Positions 16,194 to 24,614 of a DNA stretch of 35,058 nucleotides are shown piece after piece. The stretch comes from Bryobacteraceae bacterium (lineage in GTDB: Bacteria; Acidobacteriota; Terriglobia; Bryobacterales; Bryobacteraceae): the NCBI GenBank assembly GCA_014860455.1, contig JACZJQ010000106.1, forward strand, positions 1 to 35,058, read 5' to 3'. Under the pieces are notes generated by a model. That model was not told the DNA's origin. It searched no databases and worked only from the letters and a program-made list of their open reading frames with translations. Numbering within the stretch: the first letter of the stretch is position 1; each line of letters starts with the position of its first letter. A program made the translations under genes and the position numbers.

Positions 16194-17435
16194 ATGACGA
16201 TGAACCTACCTTTGGCCTTCCTTGCTCCGAGCGGAGAATTCGACCTCGCCTTCGCAATGCTGCTCGTTTTCGGCTCGGCTAAACTCCTGGCCGAGGCGGC
16301 CGAGCGGCTGCATATGCCGGGAATCGTCGGCGGCCTGCTCGCCGGCATCCTGATCGGGCCGTCGGGGTTCGGCTGGATCCAGTACACCGATCTACTGCAC
16401 GCGCTGGCCGAACTCGGGGTGATGTTCCTGCTCTTCCAGGTGGGCCTGCACATCAAGACGTCCGACCTGCTCAAAGTGGGCCGGACGGCGATGGTGGTGG
16501 CCATCCTGGGCGTCATCGTCCCGTTCATCCTGGGCTGGGCGATCATGGTGGGCGCGAAACACCCGCAGATCGAATCGATCTTCATGGGCGCGGCGATGGT
16601 GGCCACCAGTGTGGGCATCACGGCCGAGGTGCTGGCGTCGAAGGGACTGCTCTCGCATCAGACCAGCCGGGTGATCCTGGCGGCGGCGGTGATCGACGAC
16701 GTGCTGGGCCTGCTGGTGCTGGCCGTGGTGAGTTCGATGGGCGAGGGCCGGGGTGTGGATTTCCTCGGTTTGGCGACTTCGGCGGCGGTTTCAATCGCCT
16801 TTGTCGTGGCGATGGTGAAGTTCGGTTCGTCGACAGTGAACTTCGTCATGCCCAAACTGCTGGCGCGGCTGAAGTCGCAGGAAGCCGAATTCGCCGTAGC
16901 CTTCAGTTTCCTCTTCATGATGGCCCTGCTGGCTAACTTCTCCGGCGTTGCCGCCATCATCGGCGCGTTTCTCGCCGGACTCGCACTCAGCGAGACCATT
17001 GGCAAGCGGACACATACATTGGCGTCGGGAGCGGCCGAATTGATGGTCCCATTCTTCCTGGCCTCGATCGGCCTGCAGATGGACCTGAGCGTATTCAGGA
17101 AGCCCGAAGTGCTGGGCCTCGGTATCGCCATCCTGATCGCAGCCATCCTCAGCAAGGGCGTTGGCTGCGGCCTGGGCGCGTACTCGATGGGCTGGAAGGA
17201 CGCGTCGAGAGTGGGCATCGGCATGATTCCGCGCGGCGAGGTCGGCATGGTGGTGGCGCAGATCGGCCTCACCAAAGGCGCCATCAGCCAGGAGGTCTAC
17301 GGCGTGGCTGTCTTTATGGCCGTCATGACAACGATTGTGGCGCCGCCGATGCTTTCATTCGTTTACAGGGACTTAGCCGTCTCTCCAGCGGAGATCTCAC
17401 CCGACGAACTGGGCACCGACACCCACATCGGCTAG
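16194..17435 (+). CDS. CPA2-family cation:proton antiporter (Kef/NapA type)
   Basis: 413 aa, almost entirely hydrophobic, with about 12-13 TM segments in the Na+/H+ exchanger fold. Typical motifs are MPGIVGGLLAGILIGPSGFG (TM2), ELGVMFLLFQVGLHI (TM3-4), AAVIDDVLGLLVLAV with adjacent Asp168/Asp169, and MIPRGEVGMV near the C-terminus. The Asp-Asp pair is the ion-binding motif of electrogenic NapA/NhaA-like members, rather than the Asn-Asp/Gln-Asp variants. There is no RCK/TrkA-N domain, so Kef-type nucleotide gating is unlikely. It acts in the inner membrane in Na+ or K+/pH homeostasis. The ATG at 16194 lacks a clear SD; ATG 16200 is a close alternative. Confidence 0.9.
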   Translation: MTMNLPLAFLAPSGEFDLAFAMLLVFGSAKLLAEAAERLHMPGIVGGLLAGILIGPSGFGWIQYTDLLHALAELGVMFLLFQVGLHIKTSDLLKVGRTAMVVAILGVIVPFILGWAIMVGAKHPQIESIFMGAAMVATSVGITAEVLASKGLLSHQTSRVILAAAVIDDVLGLLVLAVVSSMGEGRGVDFLGLATSAAVSIAFVVAMVKFGSSTVNFVMPKLLARLKSQEAEFAVAFSFLFMMALLANFSGVAAIIGAFLAGLALSETIGKRTHTLASGAAELMVPFFLASIGLQMDLSVFRKPEVLGLGIAILIAAILSKGVGCGLGAYSMGWKDASRVGIGMIPRGEVGMVVAQIGLTKGAISQEVYGVAVFMAVMTTIVAPPMLSFVYRDLAVSPAEISPDELGTDTHIG

Positions 17436-17475
17436 GCGGGCCAGCAAACTGTACGAATTCGATAAACTGATTGAT

Positions 17476-18648
17476 ATGTCAATCAGAGGGCTGGTTCTAT
17501 TTGTCTTCGCGGGCTGCGCCGCCGCCGCTCCGCCTCCGCTTCCCGATCCGTATCACACGCCGTCGGCATCGAATGCACCGGCCGTGATCGCGCGCCCGGA
17601 AAACGCGCAATTGCGCCTGCCGGCTGGATTCTCGATCAAGGAATACTCCGCCGGGTTCGAACGTCCGCGCTACATGATCCAACTACCAACGGGGGTGGTC
17701 CTGCTGAGCGATTCGACCAGGAAGGGGACCGTCTACGCCCTGTTCGACAAGAACAAGGACGGCGTCTCGGAGGACCGGAAGGCGATCTTGCAGGGCCTCG
17801 ACCGCCCCTTCGGCCTGGCCCTCTGGAAGGACTATCTGTACGTCGCCGAAACCACCGCGGTGAAGCGCTATAAGTTCAACGCGTCGACGCTCGCGATCGG
17901 CCCCAGCGAGGAAGTCGTATCTATGAGAGAGTTCGGCTCCGGCCACTGGACCCGCACCATCCGCTTCTCGCCCGACGGGACGAAATTCTACCTGTCCGTC
18001 GGCTCGGCGTCCAACGTCAGCCCCGGCGAGCCCGAGATGCGGGCGGCGATCCTGCGCTTCAACCCCGACGGCACAGGCCGGGAATTCGTGGCCCGCGGCA
18101 CTCGCAATCCGATCGGGTTGGACTTCGAACCTACCACCGGCAAGCTTTGGGCCGCCATCCAGGAACGCGACGGACTCGGCGACGACCTCGTCCCCGATTA
18201 CTTCACCTCCATCAAAGAGGGCGGCTTCTACGGCTGGCCCTACGCCTACATCGGCCCGAATGAAGATCCCCGCAACAAGGGCCAGCGGACTGACCTGGTG
18301 AAGTCCACCATCGTGCCTGACGTCGTGCTGCCGGCGCATGTCGCAGTGCTCGATTCGCGCTTCTACCGCGGTTCGATGTTCCCGGCGCGGTATAGGAACG
18401 GCGCCCTGCTGGCATATCATGGGTCCTGGAACCGGGCACAGCGCATCGGTTACTCGGTGGTCTTCATTCCGTTCAAGGACGGCAAGCCCTCCGGCCCGGC
18501 GGAGGATTTGTTGAGCGGATTCATGCTCGATCCGAGTAAAAAGGAAGTATGGGGGCGGCCGGTCGGGTTGCTCGAGTTGCCCGACGGCAGTCTCCTGGTC
18601 TCGGACGACGGCGGTAACAAGATATGGCGCATTACATACAAAAAGTAG
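17476..18648 (+). CDS. PQQ-dependent sorbosone/glucose dehydrogenase-like beta-propeller protein, periplasmic
   Basis: 390 aa with signal peptide (MSIRGLVLFVFAGCAAAA). The mature chain is a six-bladed propeller of the soluble glucose/sorbosone dehydrogenase family. It has the LPAGFSIKEYSAG start, DKNKDGVSE (likely Ca-binding loop), RPFGLAL, a His in GSGHWTRTIRFSPDG that fits the catalytic base, RGTRNPIGLDF (cofactor-contacting Arg), GGFYGWPY, and a terminal DDGGNKIWRI. It is predicted to oxidise an aldose-type substrate using PQQ; the substrate is not determinable. It overlaps the heptahaem cytochrome gene by 25 nt, suggesting translational coupling and direct electron hand-off. There is no SD before the ATG, and GATAAA lies 10 nt upstream, so a leaderless transcript is possible. 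Confidence 0.85.
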   Translation: MSIRGLVLFVFAGCAAAAPPPLPDPYHTPSASNAPAVIARPENAQLRLPAGFSIKEYSAGFERPRYMIQLPTGVVLLSDSTRKGTVYALFDKNKDGVSEDRKAILQGLDRPFGLALWKDYLYVAETTAVKRYKFNASTLAIGPSEEVVSMREFGSGHWTRTIRFSPDGTKFYLSVGSASNVSPGEPEMRAAILRFNPDGTGREFVARGTRNPIGLDFEPTTGKLWAAIQERDGLGDDLVPDYFTSIKEGGFYGWPYAYIGPNEDPRNKGQRTDLVKSTIVPDVVLPAHVAVLDSRFYRGSMFPARYRNGALLAYHGSWNRAQRIGYSVVFIPFKDGKPSGPAEDLLSGFMLDPSKKEVWGRPVGLLELPDGSLLVSDDGGNKIWRITYKK

Positions 18649-19274
18649 CCTTCGCGGCGATTCCCATCCTTTTCCTTGCCGGGGCCGGCGCTCAACAGCA
18701 ACGGCCCTTCTCGCACAAGTACCACCTCACGCAGGTCTCCTCCTGCCAGGGGTGCCATACCGACGCTGAAACCTCGGCGAAGGCAGGCGACAACGTCCTG
18801 CCCTTCCACGTCACGGCCTGCGCAACCTGCCATGACGAAACCCACATCAAGGATCCGCGCAAAACGCACGTGACGAAGTTCTCGCACGCGCAACATGTCA
18901 AAGTGAACCCCGGCCCCATCATCGCCGCCGCCATCCGCAGTGGAACCTGGCTGGGCAAGGAAACGGAAAAGCCGGCCGAGGTCAACACCAAGGACGCCTG
19001 CCTGGCCTGCCACCACGACATCGAGAAATCCGAAGCGATCAAGGAGGACGACGGCTATAAACATTACCCGCGCATGGCCGACTGCCTCACCTGCCACAAC
19101 AAGATCAATCCGCCCGAATCCTGCAATCAATGTCACGACTCGGCGTCGATGACCTTCCGCCCGGCAACGCATACGGCGGAGTTTGTCGACGCCCATGCCG
19201 TCAAGGGCAAGATCTCGACGGTGGGCTGCGCGTCGTGCCACGGCAAGAACTTCACCTGCAAGGGCTGCCACTAG
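18624..19274 (+). CDS. Heptahaem c-type cytochrome, periplasmic
   Basis: 216 aa with an N-terminal signal peptide (about 1-23, ending AGAGA). Seven CxxCH haem-attachment motifs start at residues 41, 66, 126, 154, 167, 202 and 212, and the last one is the very C-terminus. Additional histidines (H31, H34, H62, H88, H91, H148, H183, H191) can serve as distal axial ligands, consistent with a bis-His cytochrome c3/c7-like multihaem protein. It starts inside the 3' end of the dehydrogenase gene (25-nt overlap), so the two are almost surely co-expressed. Predicted role: electron acceptor or conduit for the dehydrogenase or another periplasmic oxidation. A strong hairpin follows at 19301-19330. Confidence 0.92.
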   Translation: MAHYIQKVAFAAIPILFLAGAGAQQQRPFSHKYHLTQVSSCQGCHTDAETSAKAGDNVLPFHVTACATCHDETHIKDPRKTHVTKFSHAQHVKVNPGPIIAAAIRSGTWLGKETEKPAEVNTKDACLACHHDIEKSEAIKEDDGYKHYPRMADCLTCHNKINPPESCNQCHDSASMTFRPATHTAEFVDAHAVKGKISTVGCASCHGKNFTCKGCH

Positions 19275-19300
19275 AAGTCTGAGCGACAGTTCGACATTTC

Positions 19301-19330
19301 AAGGCCCAGGGCGGCTGCGTCCTGGGCCTT
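19301..19330 (+). terminator. Hairpin terminator after the cytochrome gene
   Basis: A perfect 10-bp inverted repeat, AAGGCCCAGG and CCTGGGCCTT, encloses a 10-nt loop. The weakly T-rich TCGCTTTCGC follows. It lies 27 nt after the cytochrome stop and separates that operon from the ABC-transporter module. Confidence 0.7.
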
Positions 19331-19405
19331 TCGCTTTCGCGCAGCTAGAATTGAATTGTCCGTCCGCCCGTCCGAACGCGGCATCATTCAGGTAGTGAGA
19401 CCGGC

Positions 19406-20089
19406 GTGATTATTCTCGAAGACATCGTCAAAGAGTTCGACGGCAAGCAGAAGGTGCAGGCCTTGGCCGGAGTTTCGCTGCACATCCGCAAGGGCGAACT
19501 GGTTTCGCTCATTGGTCCGTCGGGTTCGGGCAAATCGACGCTGCTGAACCTGATCGGCGCTCTCGACAGGCCGACGTCGGGCAGCCTGATCGTCGATGGC
19601 TCGGACCTGTCGAAACTCGACGACGACGGCCGCACCCTTGTCCGCCGCGACAAGATCGGTTTCATCTTCCAGTTCTTCAACCTGCTGCCGTCGCTGACGT
19701 GCCTGGAAAACGTCGCCCTGCCGCTCCATCTGCGCGGCTGGAAACGGAGCGAGGCGCGCTCCCGCGCCTCGGAATTGCTGGATTTGGTGGGTCTGACGAA
19801 GCGGACTGCCCACCTGCCCGATGAACTCTCCGGCGGCGAACGACAGCGCGTGGCCATCGCCAGGGCATTGTCGGTCTACCCGCCCGTGCTTCTGGCCGAC
19901 GAGCCGACCGGCAACCTGGATTCTCATACCGGCGCCGACATCCTGGCCCTCATCCATGACCTCCACCAACGCCTGGGCGCGACGGTCCTCATGGTGACGC
20001 ACGACAAATCGGTAGCCGAAAGCTGCCCGCGCACCATTGCCTTGCGCGATGGCAAAGTGGTGGACGACCTGGTCCGCCAGACGGTGTAA
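19406..20089 (+). CDS. ABC transporter ATP-binding protein, LolD/YbbA/MacB type
   Basis: 227 aa, cytoplasmic. Walker A is IGPSGSGKST (about 37-46), the signature is LSGGERQRVAIARAL (about 139-153), and Walker B plus the following residues are VLLADEPTGNLDS. The H-loop is MVTHDKS. The LFQFFNLLPSLTCLENV region around the Q-loop is typical of the MacB/LolD/FtsE branch that powers mechanotransmission rather than import. The start is GTG at 19406. It is 6 bp ahead of the double-FtsX permease and must energise it. A TAGAAT at 19346 may be the -10 box of the operon, though the -35 is poor. Confidence 0.93.
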   Translation: MIILEDIVKEFDGKQKVQALAGVSLHIRKGELVSLIGPSGSGKSTLLNLIGALDRPTSGSLIVDGSDLSKLDDDGRTLVRRDKIGFIFQFFNLLPSLTCLENVALPLHLRGWKRSEARSRASELLDLVGLTKRTAHLPDELSGGERQRVAIARALSVYPPVLLADEPTGNLDSHTGADILALIHDLHQRLGATVLMVTHDKSVAESCPRTIALRDGKVVDDLVRQTV

Positions 20090-20095
20090 TCCGCC

Positions 20096-22654
20096 ATGAT
20101 GCTGCTGCGCCTCATCACCTGGCCCTACGTCCGCAAGCACATGGCCCGCAGCCTGCTCACCACCGCCGGCATCGTGCTCGGCGTGGCCGTCTTCGTCGGC
20201 ATGCACACGGCCAACCAAAGCGTCGTTTTCGCCTTCAACAAGACGGTGGACAAGATTGCCGGCACGACGCAATTGCAGGTTTCGGCGGGCGAGACGGGTT
20301 TCGATGAATCGGTGCTGCAGAGGGTCCAGGATCATCCCGATGTGGATGTCGCCGTGCCTGTCATCGAAGCGCCGGTGAACGCGGGCATCGCCGGCACGGG
20401 CAACCTGCTCGTCCTCGGCGTTGACATGACCGGCGACCGCAACCTGCGCGATTACGATTTCGAGGACGCCGAAGAGGCCATCATCGACGATCCGCTGGTC
20501 TTCATCGCCCAGCCGGATTCGATCATGGTGACGCGCCAGTTCGCCGAACGCGCCGGCTTGAAACTGAACGACAAGCTGACGATGAACACCATGGCCGGGC
20601 CGAAACAGTTCACCGTGCGCGGCGTGATGAAAGGCTCCGGGTTGGCATCGGCCTTCGGCGGCAACCTGGCCGTGATGGACATCTATGCCGCGCAACTGGT
20701 CTTCGGACGCGGCCGGACATTCGACCGCGTCGACATCCGCCTTCGCGAGGGTGTGAATTTGGACGCGGCAACCAAGAGCCTGCAATCGGCAGTCGGTGAA
20801 GGCGTCCGCGTCGATCCGCCCAGCGCCCGCGGCGCGCAGTTCGAGGCCATGGCCAAGCTCTATTCGATGACCGCCAACGTCACCAGCCTGTTCGCGCTGT
20901 TCATCGGGCTGTTCCTCATATACAACACGTTTTCCATCGCCGTCTCGCAGCGCCGCTCGGAAATCGGCATCCTGCGGGCGCTGGGCGCTTCCGCGGGCCA
21001 GATCCGCAATCTGTTCCTCCTCGAATCCGGCATCGCCGGCCTGTTTGGTTCCTTGATCGGACTCGGCGCCGGCATGTTGATCGCCCGCGGCCTGGCGAAC
21101 TATCTGAGCGGCATGTTCACCGAAATCTATGGCGTCAGCGAGCGCGCCGAAGAGGTCGCCACCCAGCCCGCCCTGCTGGGAGGAGCGCTTGTCCTTGGCG
21201 TGTTGACCAGCCTCATCGCCGGCTGGATTCCGGCCCGCGCGGCCGCCTCGGTCGATCCGGTGAAAGCCCTGCAGAAGGGCCAGATCCAGGTGATGGGCCA
21301 GGGTGAAAACCGTCTGCGCCGCATTGCCGCCATCCTCTGCCTGGCCGCCGCCACGGCCTGCGTCTTCTTCGGCCACAACCCTGTGGCGTTCTACACAGGC
21401 TACATGCTGAGCATCGTCGGCTCGCTGCTGCTGATGCCCGCCATCAGCCACTTCCTGGCGCGCCTGCTGCGCCCCGCACTGAAACTGCTTCGCCCCGTAG
21501 AAGGCGCTCTTGCCGCCGACAGCCTCCTGCAGGCGCCCAAGCGCACCTCCGGCACCGTGGCCGCATTGGCACTGTCCATAGCCCTGGTGATTGGACTGGC
21601 CGGCATCGCCAAGTCCAGCTACGCCCACATCTACAACTGGATGGACTCGACGCTGAACCCCGACCTCTTCGTCTCCGCCTCCGAGTCCATCACGCAGCGC
21701 AGCTTCCGCTTCCCCATCGAACTTGGCGCTGAACTCGAAAAGGTCCCCGGCGTGGAAGAGGTGCAGGCCGTCCGCTCCAGCCGCATCCTCTATCAGGGCA
21801 CGCCGGTGATGCTGGTGGCCACCGACGTCCGCAAGATCTGGAAACGCATCCGCGTGGATGTCGTCGATGGCGACCGCCGAGAAATGCTCGAAGGCCTGGA
21901 ATCCGGCCGCGGCGTCATCATCAGCGACAACTTTTCGCTGCTGCGCAAGGTCAACCGTGGCGACATCCTCGAAGTCCCCGCGCCCGGAGGCATCTTCAAG
22001 GTCCCCGTGCTCGGCATCGTCTCTGACTTCTCCGACCAGCAGGGCACCATCATCATGGACCGCAAGCTCTTCCTGCGCCACTGGAACGACACGACGGTGA
22101 ACGTCTTCCGCCTGTACCTGGACAAGAACTCCGGCTTGAGCGAAGCCACGGTCCGCCAGACCATCCTCGACCGCTTCAGCAACCGCACCCGCCTGTTCGT
22201 CTTCACCAACGCCGAACTGCGCAGCTACATCCTGAAAATCACTGACCAGTGGTTCGCCATCACCTATGTCCAGATCTTCGTCGCCGTGCTGGTGGCCATC
22301 CTCGGCATCGTCAACTCGCTCACCGTCTCCATCGCCGACCGCAAGCGCGAACTCGGCGTCCTGCAGGCCGTCGGCGGTCTTCGCAACCAGATCCGCCACA
22401 CCATCTGGATGGAAGCCCTGGCCATCGGCCTCCTGGGCGTCGCCATCGGACTCGCCCTCGGAGCCGTGAACCTCTATCACATCCTCGAAGTCGCACGCCG
22501 CGACCTGGCCGGCCTGCGCCTGGCGTATTCCTATCCCTTTTCCATCGCCTTCACCCTGTTGCCCGTGATGCTCGGCGCTGCGCTGGTCTCGGCCATCGGA
22601 CCCGCCGAATCCGCCGTCCGCGGCTCCCTCGTCGAGGCTCTTGAATATGAATAG
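20096..22654 (+). CDS. Double-FtsX ABC permease, YbbP-like (10 TM)
   Basis: 852 aa inner-membrane permease built as a duplicated MacB/LolC-type unit. TM1 is at about 21-40, followed by a periplasmic domain (40-255). The first FtsX domain has TMs at about 262-282, 308-330 and 360-382 and the coupling motif SQRRSEIGILRALGAS. Two extra central TMs follow (408-425, 433-455). The second unit starts with a TM at 485-505, has a periplasmic domain (505-715) and a second FtsX domain (TMs about 722-745, 772-795, 815-835; DRKRELGVLQAVGG). This 10-TM layout is that of YbbP-like permeases rather than of LolC/LolE (4 TM each). The predicted substrate is a lipid or lipoprotein taken from the inner-membrane outer leaflet. 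The stop codon overlaps the LolA-like start. Confidence 0.92.
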   Translation: MMLLRLITWPYVRKHMARSLLTTAGIVLGVAVFVGMHTANQSVVFAFNKTVDKIAGTTQLQVSAGETGFDESVLQRVQDHPDVDVAVPVIEAPVNAGIAGTGNLLVLGVDMTGDRNLRDYDFEDAEEAIIDDPLVFIAQPDSIMVTRQFAERAGLKLNDKLTMNTMAGPKQFTVRGVMKGSGLASAFGGNLAVMDIYAAQLVFGRGRTFDRVDIRLREGVNLDAATKSLQSAVGEGVRVDPPSARGAQFEAMAKLYSMTANVTSLFALFIGLFLIYNTFSIAVSQRRSEIGILRALGASAGQIRNLFLLESGIAGLFGSLIGLGAGMLIARGLANYLSGMFTEIYGVSERAEEVATQPALLGGALVLGVLTSLIAGWIPARAAASVDPVKALQKGQIQVMGQGENRLRRIAAILCLAAATACVFFGHNPVAFYTGYMLSIVGSLLLMPAISHFLARLLRPALKLLRPVEGALAADSLLQAPKRTSGTVAALALSIALVIGLAGIAKSSYAHIYNWMDSTLNPDLFVSASESITQRSFRFPIELGAELEKVPGVEEVQAVRSSRILYQGTPVMLVATDVRKIWKRIRVDVVDGDRREMLEGLESGRGVIISDNFSLLRKVNRGDILEVPAPGGIFKVPVLGIVSDFSDQQGTIIMDRKLFLRHWNDTTVNVFRLYLDKNSGLSEATVRQTILDRFSNRTRLFVFTNAELRSYILKITDQWFAITYVQIFVAVLVAILGIVNSLTVSIADRKRELGVLQAVGGLRNQIRHTIWMEALAIGLLGVAIGLALGAVNLYHILEVARRDLAGLRLAYSYPFSIAFTLLPVMLGAALVSAIGPAESAVRGSLVEALEYE

Positions 22655-23384
22655 ACTCATCGCACTCGCCCTGTTGGCCGCGCCGCTGATGGCGCAGAAC
22701 GCCCGCGACATTGTCAACGAAGCACAGAAGCGCGCACGCGCCGATTCGCAGCGCTACGAAGGCACGCTCGAAGTGATCGACTCTAAGCGCAAGATCACCA
22801 CCAAACGCTGGACGTATATCCGCCTCGGCTCGGCCGGCGAATCGAAGGCCGTGCTGCGGTTCACCGAACCCGCCGAGGTGAAGGGCGTCGCGCTGCTGAT
22901 CCACAACCATCCCGACCGCGCCTCCGACCAGTGGATGTGGACCCCGGCCGTCGCCCGCGACCGCCGCATCGCCTTGCAGGACCGCCGCACGCGTTTCTTC
23001 GGCACCGACTTCACCTTCGAAGACCTCGAAGAGCGCGACGTTGATCGCTCCTCCTATAAACTGCTGGGCGAGGAAAACGGCGCCTGGAAGATCGAATCGG
23101 AGCCTAAGCCCGAGGCTCGCTCGCAATACGACAAAGTGCTGCTCTGGATCCGCAAGGACAACTATGTTTTCATCCAGGCCGAAAGCTACTCGAAGGACAA
23201 ACTCGTCCGTCGCCTGAAGTATTCGGACATCGAACGTGTCCAGGGCATATGGACCGCACGCACGCTGGAGATGCACGACCTCGGCCGCAACAGCCGTACC
23301 ATCCTCAAGCTCGAAGAGCTCCAGTACAACGTGCCGCTGCAGCCGTCGCAGTTCACGTTGCAGTCGCTCCGCCGCGAGGGCTGA
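22647..23384 (+). CDS. LolA-like outer-membrane lipoprotein-sorting family protein, periplasmic
   Basis: 245 aa from ATG 22647, which has GAGG about 9 nt upstream and overlaps the permease stop by 8 nt; an in-frame TTG at 22641 is possible. The signal peptide is MNRLIALALLAAPLMAQ. The mature domain follows the LolA_like (COG2834) pattern closely: AVLRFTEPAEVKGVALLI, WMWTPAVARDRRIAL, FFGTDFTFEDL, YKLLGEENG and WIRKDNYVF. The fold is an open beta-barrel that carries acyl chains. Family members commonly sit beside RND/MMPL or FtsX exporters. Here it is encoded between an inner-membrane extractor and an outer-membrane barrel, so it is the likely periplasmic shuttle. It is not canonical LolA itself, judged by sequence pattern. 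Confidence 0.9.
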   Translation: MNRLIALALLAAPLMAQNARDIVNEAQKRARADSQRYEGTLEVIDSKRKITTKRWTYIRLGSAGESKAVLRFTEPAEVKGVALLIHNHPDRASDQWMWTPAVARDRRIALQDRRTRFFGTDFTFEDLEERDVDRSSYKLLGEENGAWKIESEPKPEARSQYDKVLLWIRKDNYVFIQAESYSKDKLVRRLKYSDIERVQGIWTARTLEMHDLGRNSRTILKLEELQYNVPLQPSQFTLQSLRREG

Positions 23385-24605
23385 ATGCGCCTGCTCGCGA
23401 TCATCCTGGCGTGCCTGCCGCTGGCTGCCCAAACGTTCACCCAGCGCGGCTTCATCGAAACCGGCATCTTCCTGTTCCCGCAGAAGGGCCGCAACGATTC
23501 GGCGCATATCGTCGGCGAATCATTCCTGCGGTATGAAGCCGGTTGGAAACCGCTCGCCGGCCTGCGCTTCAACGCCGCCTTCGACGCCCGCTTCGACTCG
23601 CACCGCCAGTTTGAGCGCGACTTCCGCCTGGACTTCGCCGACCGCCGTGCACTGCGGCCCGCCCTCTCCATCCGCCGCCTCAGCGCCATTTATTCCAAAT
23701 CCAATTGGACCCTCGAAGCCGGCCGCCAGTTGATCCGCTGGGGCAAGGCCGACCTGCTCAACCCGACAGATCGTTTCGCCCCGCGTGACTTCCTGAACGT
23801 CTTCAACACTGACTTTCTTGGCGTCACCGCCGCCCGCGTCACCTACGAAAAGGGATCTAACACCATCGATGCCGTTTACGCGCCTGTCTTCACGCCCAGC
23901 CGCTCGCCGCTGCTGAACCAGCGCTGGGTCATCCTGCCGGTGGAAACCCAGGGGCTGCCCGTAGTCGATCTCGGCGCCCGCTATCCAGGCCGCGGCCAGG
24001 CTGGCCTGCGCTGGAACCATCTCGGCGCGGGCTATGAAATGTCTCTCAGCTTCTACGACGGCTACAACCACCTGCCACTGATCGATGCCGCCCTCAATCC
24101 TGTGCCAGTACCGTCAATCGCCTTCAGCCGCCAGTTCGCCCACATGCGCATGACCGGCGCCGACGCCGCCGTCCCTTTGCGCTGGTTCACCGTCAAAGGC
24201 GAAGGCGCGTGGTTCACCTCCCGCACACCGCAGGCCGACGAGTACATCCAGTACGTCCTCCAGGCCGAGCGCATGGCTGGCGAGTGGGTCTTTGTCGGTG
24301 GATACGCCGGCGAACACGTCACCCGCAAGCGCAGCCCGTTTGACTTCGCCCCCGACCGCGGACTCACCCGCACCTTCCTGGGCCGCGCCAGCTACAACCT
24401 GGATGCGAATCGTTCGGTGGCCTTCGAATCAGCTATCCGTCAGGATGGCGCGGGCTACTATGGCAAGCTCGAATACTCGCAGGCCCTCGGCCAGCACTGG
24501 CGCGCCACCGCCGCCTACACCCTCATCCGCGGCCGCGAAGACGATTTCCTCGGCCAGTACCGCCGCAACTCCAACCTCCGCTTCACACTCCGCTACAGCT
24601 TCTGA
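23385..24605 (+). CDS. Outer-membrane beta-barrel protein (DUF1302-like)
   Basis: 406 aa with a short signal peptide (MRLLAIILACLPLAAQ). The rest alternates hydrophobic and polar residues as amphipathic strands and ends with LRFTLRYSF, a classic C-terminal Phe barrel-assembly signal. The motif LEAGRQLIRWGKADLLNPTD followed by RFAPRDF resembles the DUF1302/alginate-export-like barrels that are often found with LolA-like proteins. It starts at the nucleotide after the LolA-like stop (TGA then ATG), with GAGGG as SD inside the previous gene. Predicted role: outer-membrane receiver or exit channel for the cargo. Identification as a barrel is firm; the precise family is less so. Confidence 0.85.
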   Translation: MRLLAIILACLPLAAQTFTQRGFIETGIFLFPQKGRNDSAHIVGESFLRYEAGWKPLAGLRFNAAFDARFDSHRQFERDFRLDFADRRALRPALSIRRLSAIYSKSNWTLEAGRQLIRWGKADLLNPTDRFAPRDFLNVFNTDFLGVTAARVTYEKGSNTIDAVYAPVFTPSRSPLLNQRWVILPVETQGLPVVDLGARYPGRGQAGLRWNHLGAGYEMSLSFYDGYNHLPLIDAALNPVPVPSIAFSRQFAHMRMTGADAAVPLRWFTVKGEGAWFTSRTPQADEYIQYVLQAERMAGEWVFVGGYAGEHVTRKRSPFDFAPDRGLTRTFLGRASYNLDANRSVAFESAIRQDGAGYYGKLEYSQALGQHWRATAAYTLIRGREDDFLGQYRRNSNLRFTLRYSF

Positions 24606-24614
24606 CGCCGCCGT

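Noticed and set aside
19388-22717. 1109-aa open frame on the minus strand across the ABC transporter genes
   Set aside because: Composition (Asp/His/Gln/Gly-rich, no motif) is that of an antisense shadow. The plus strand carries intact Walker, signature and FtsX motifs.
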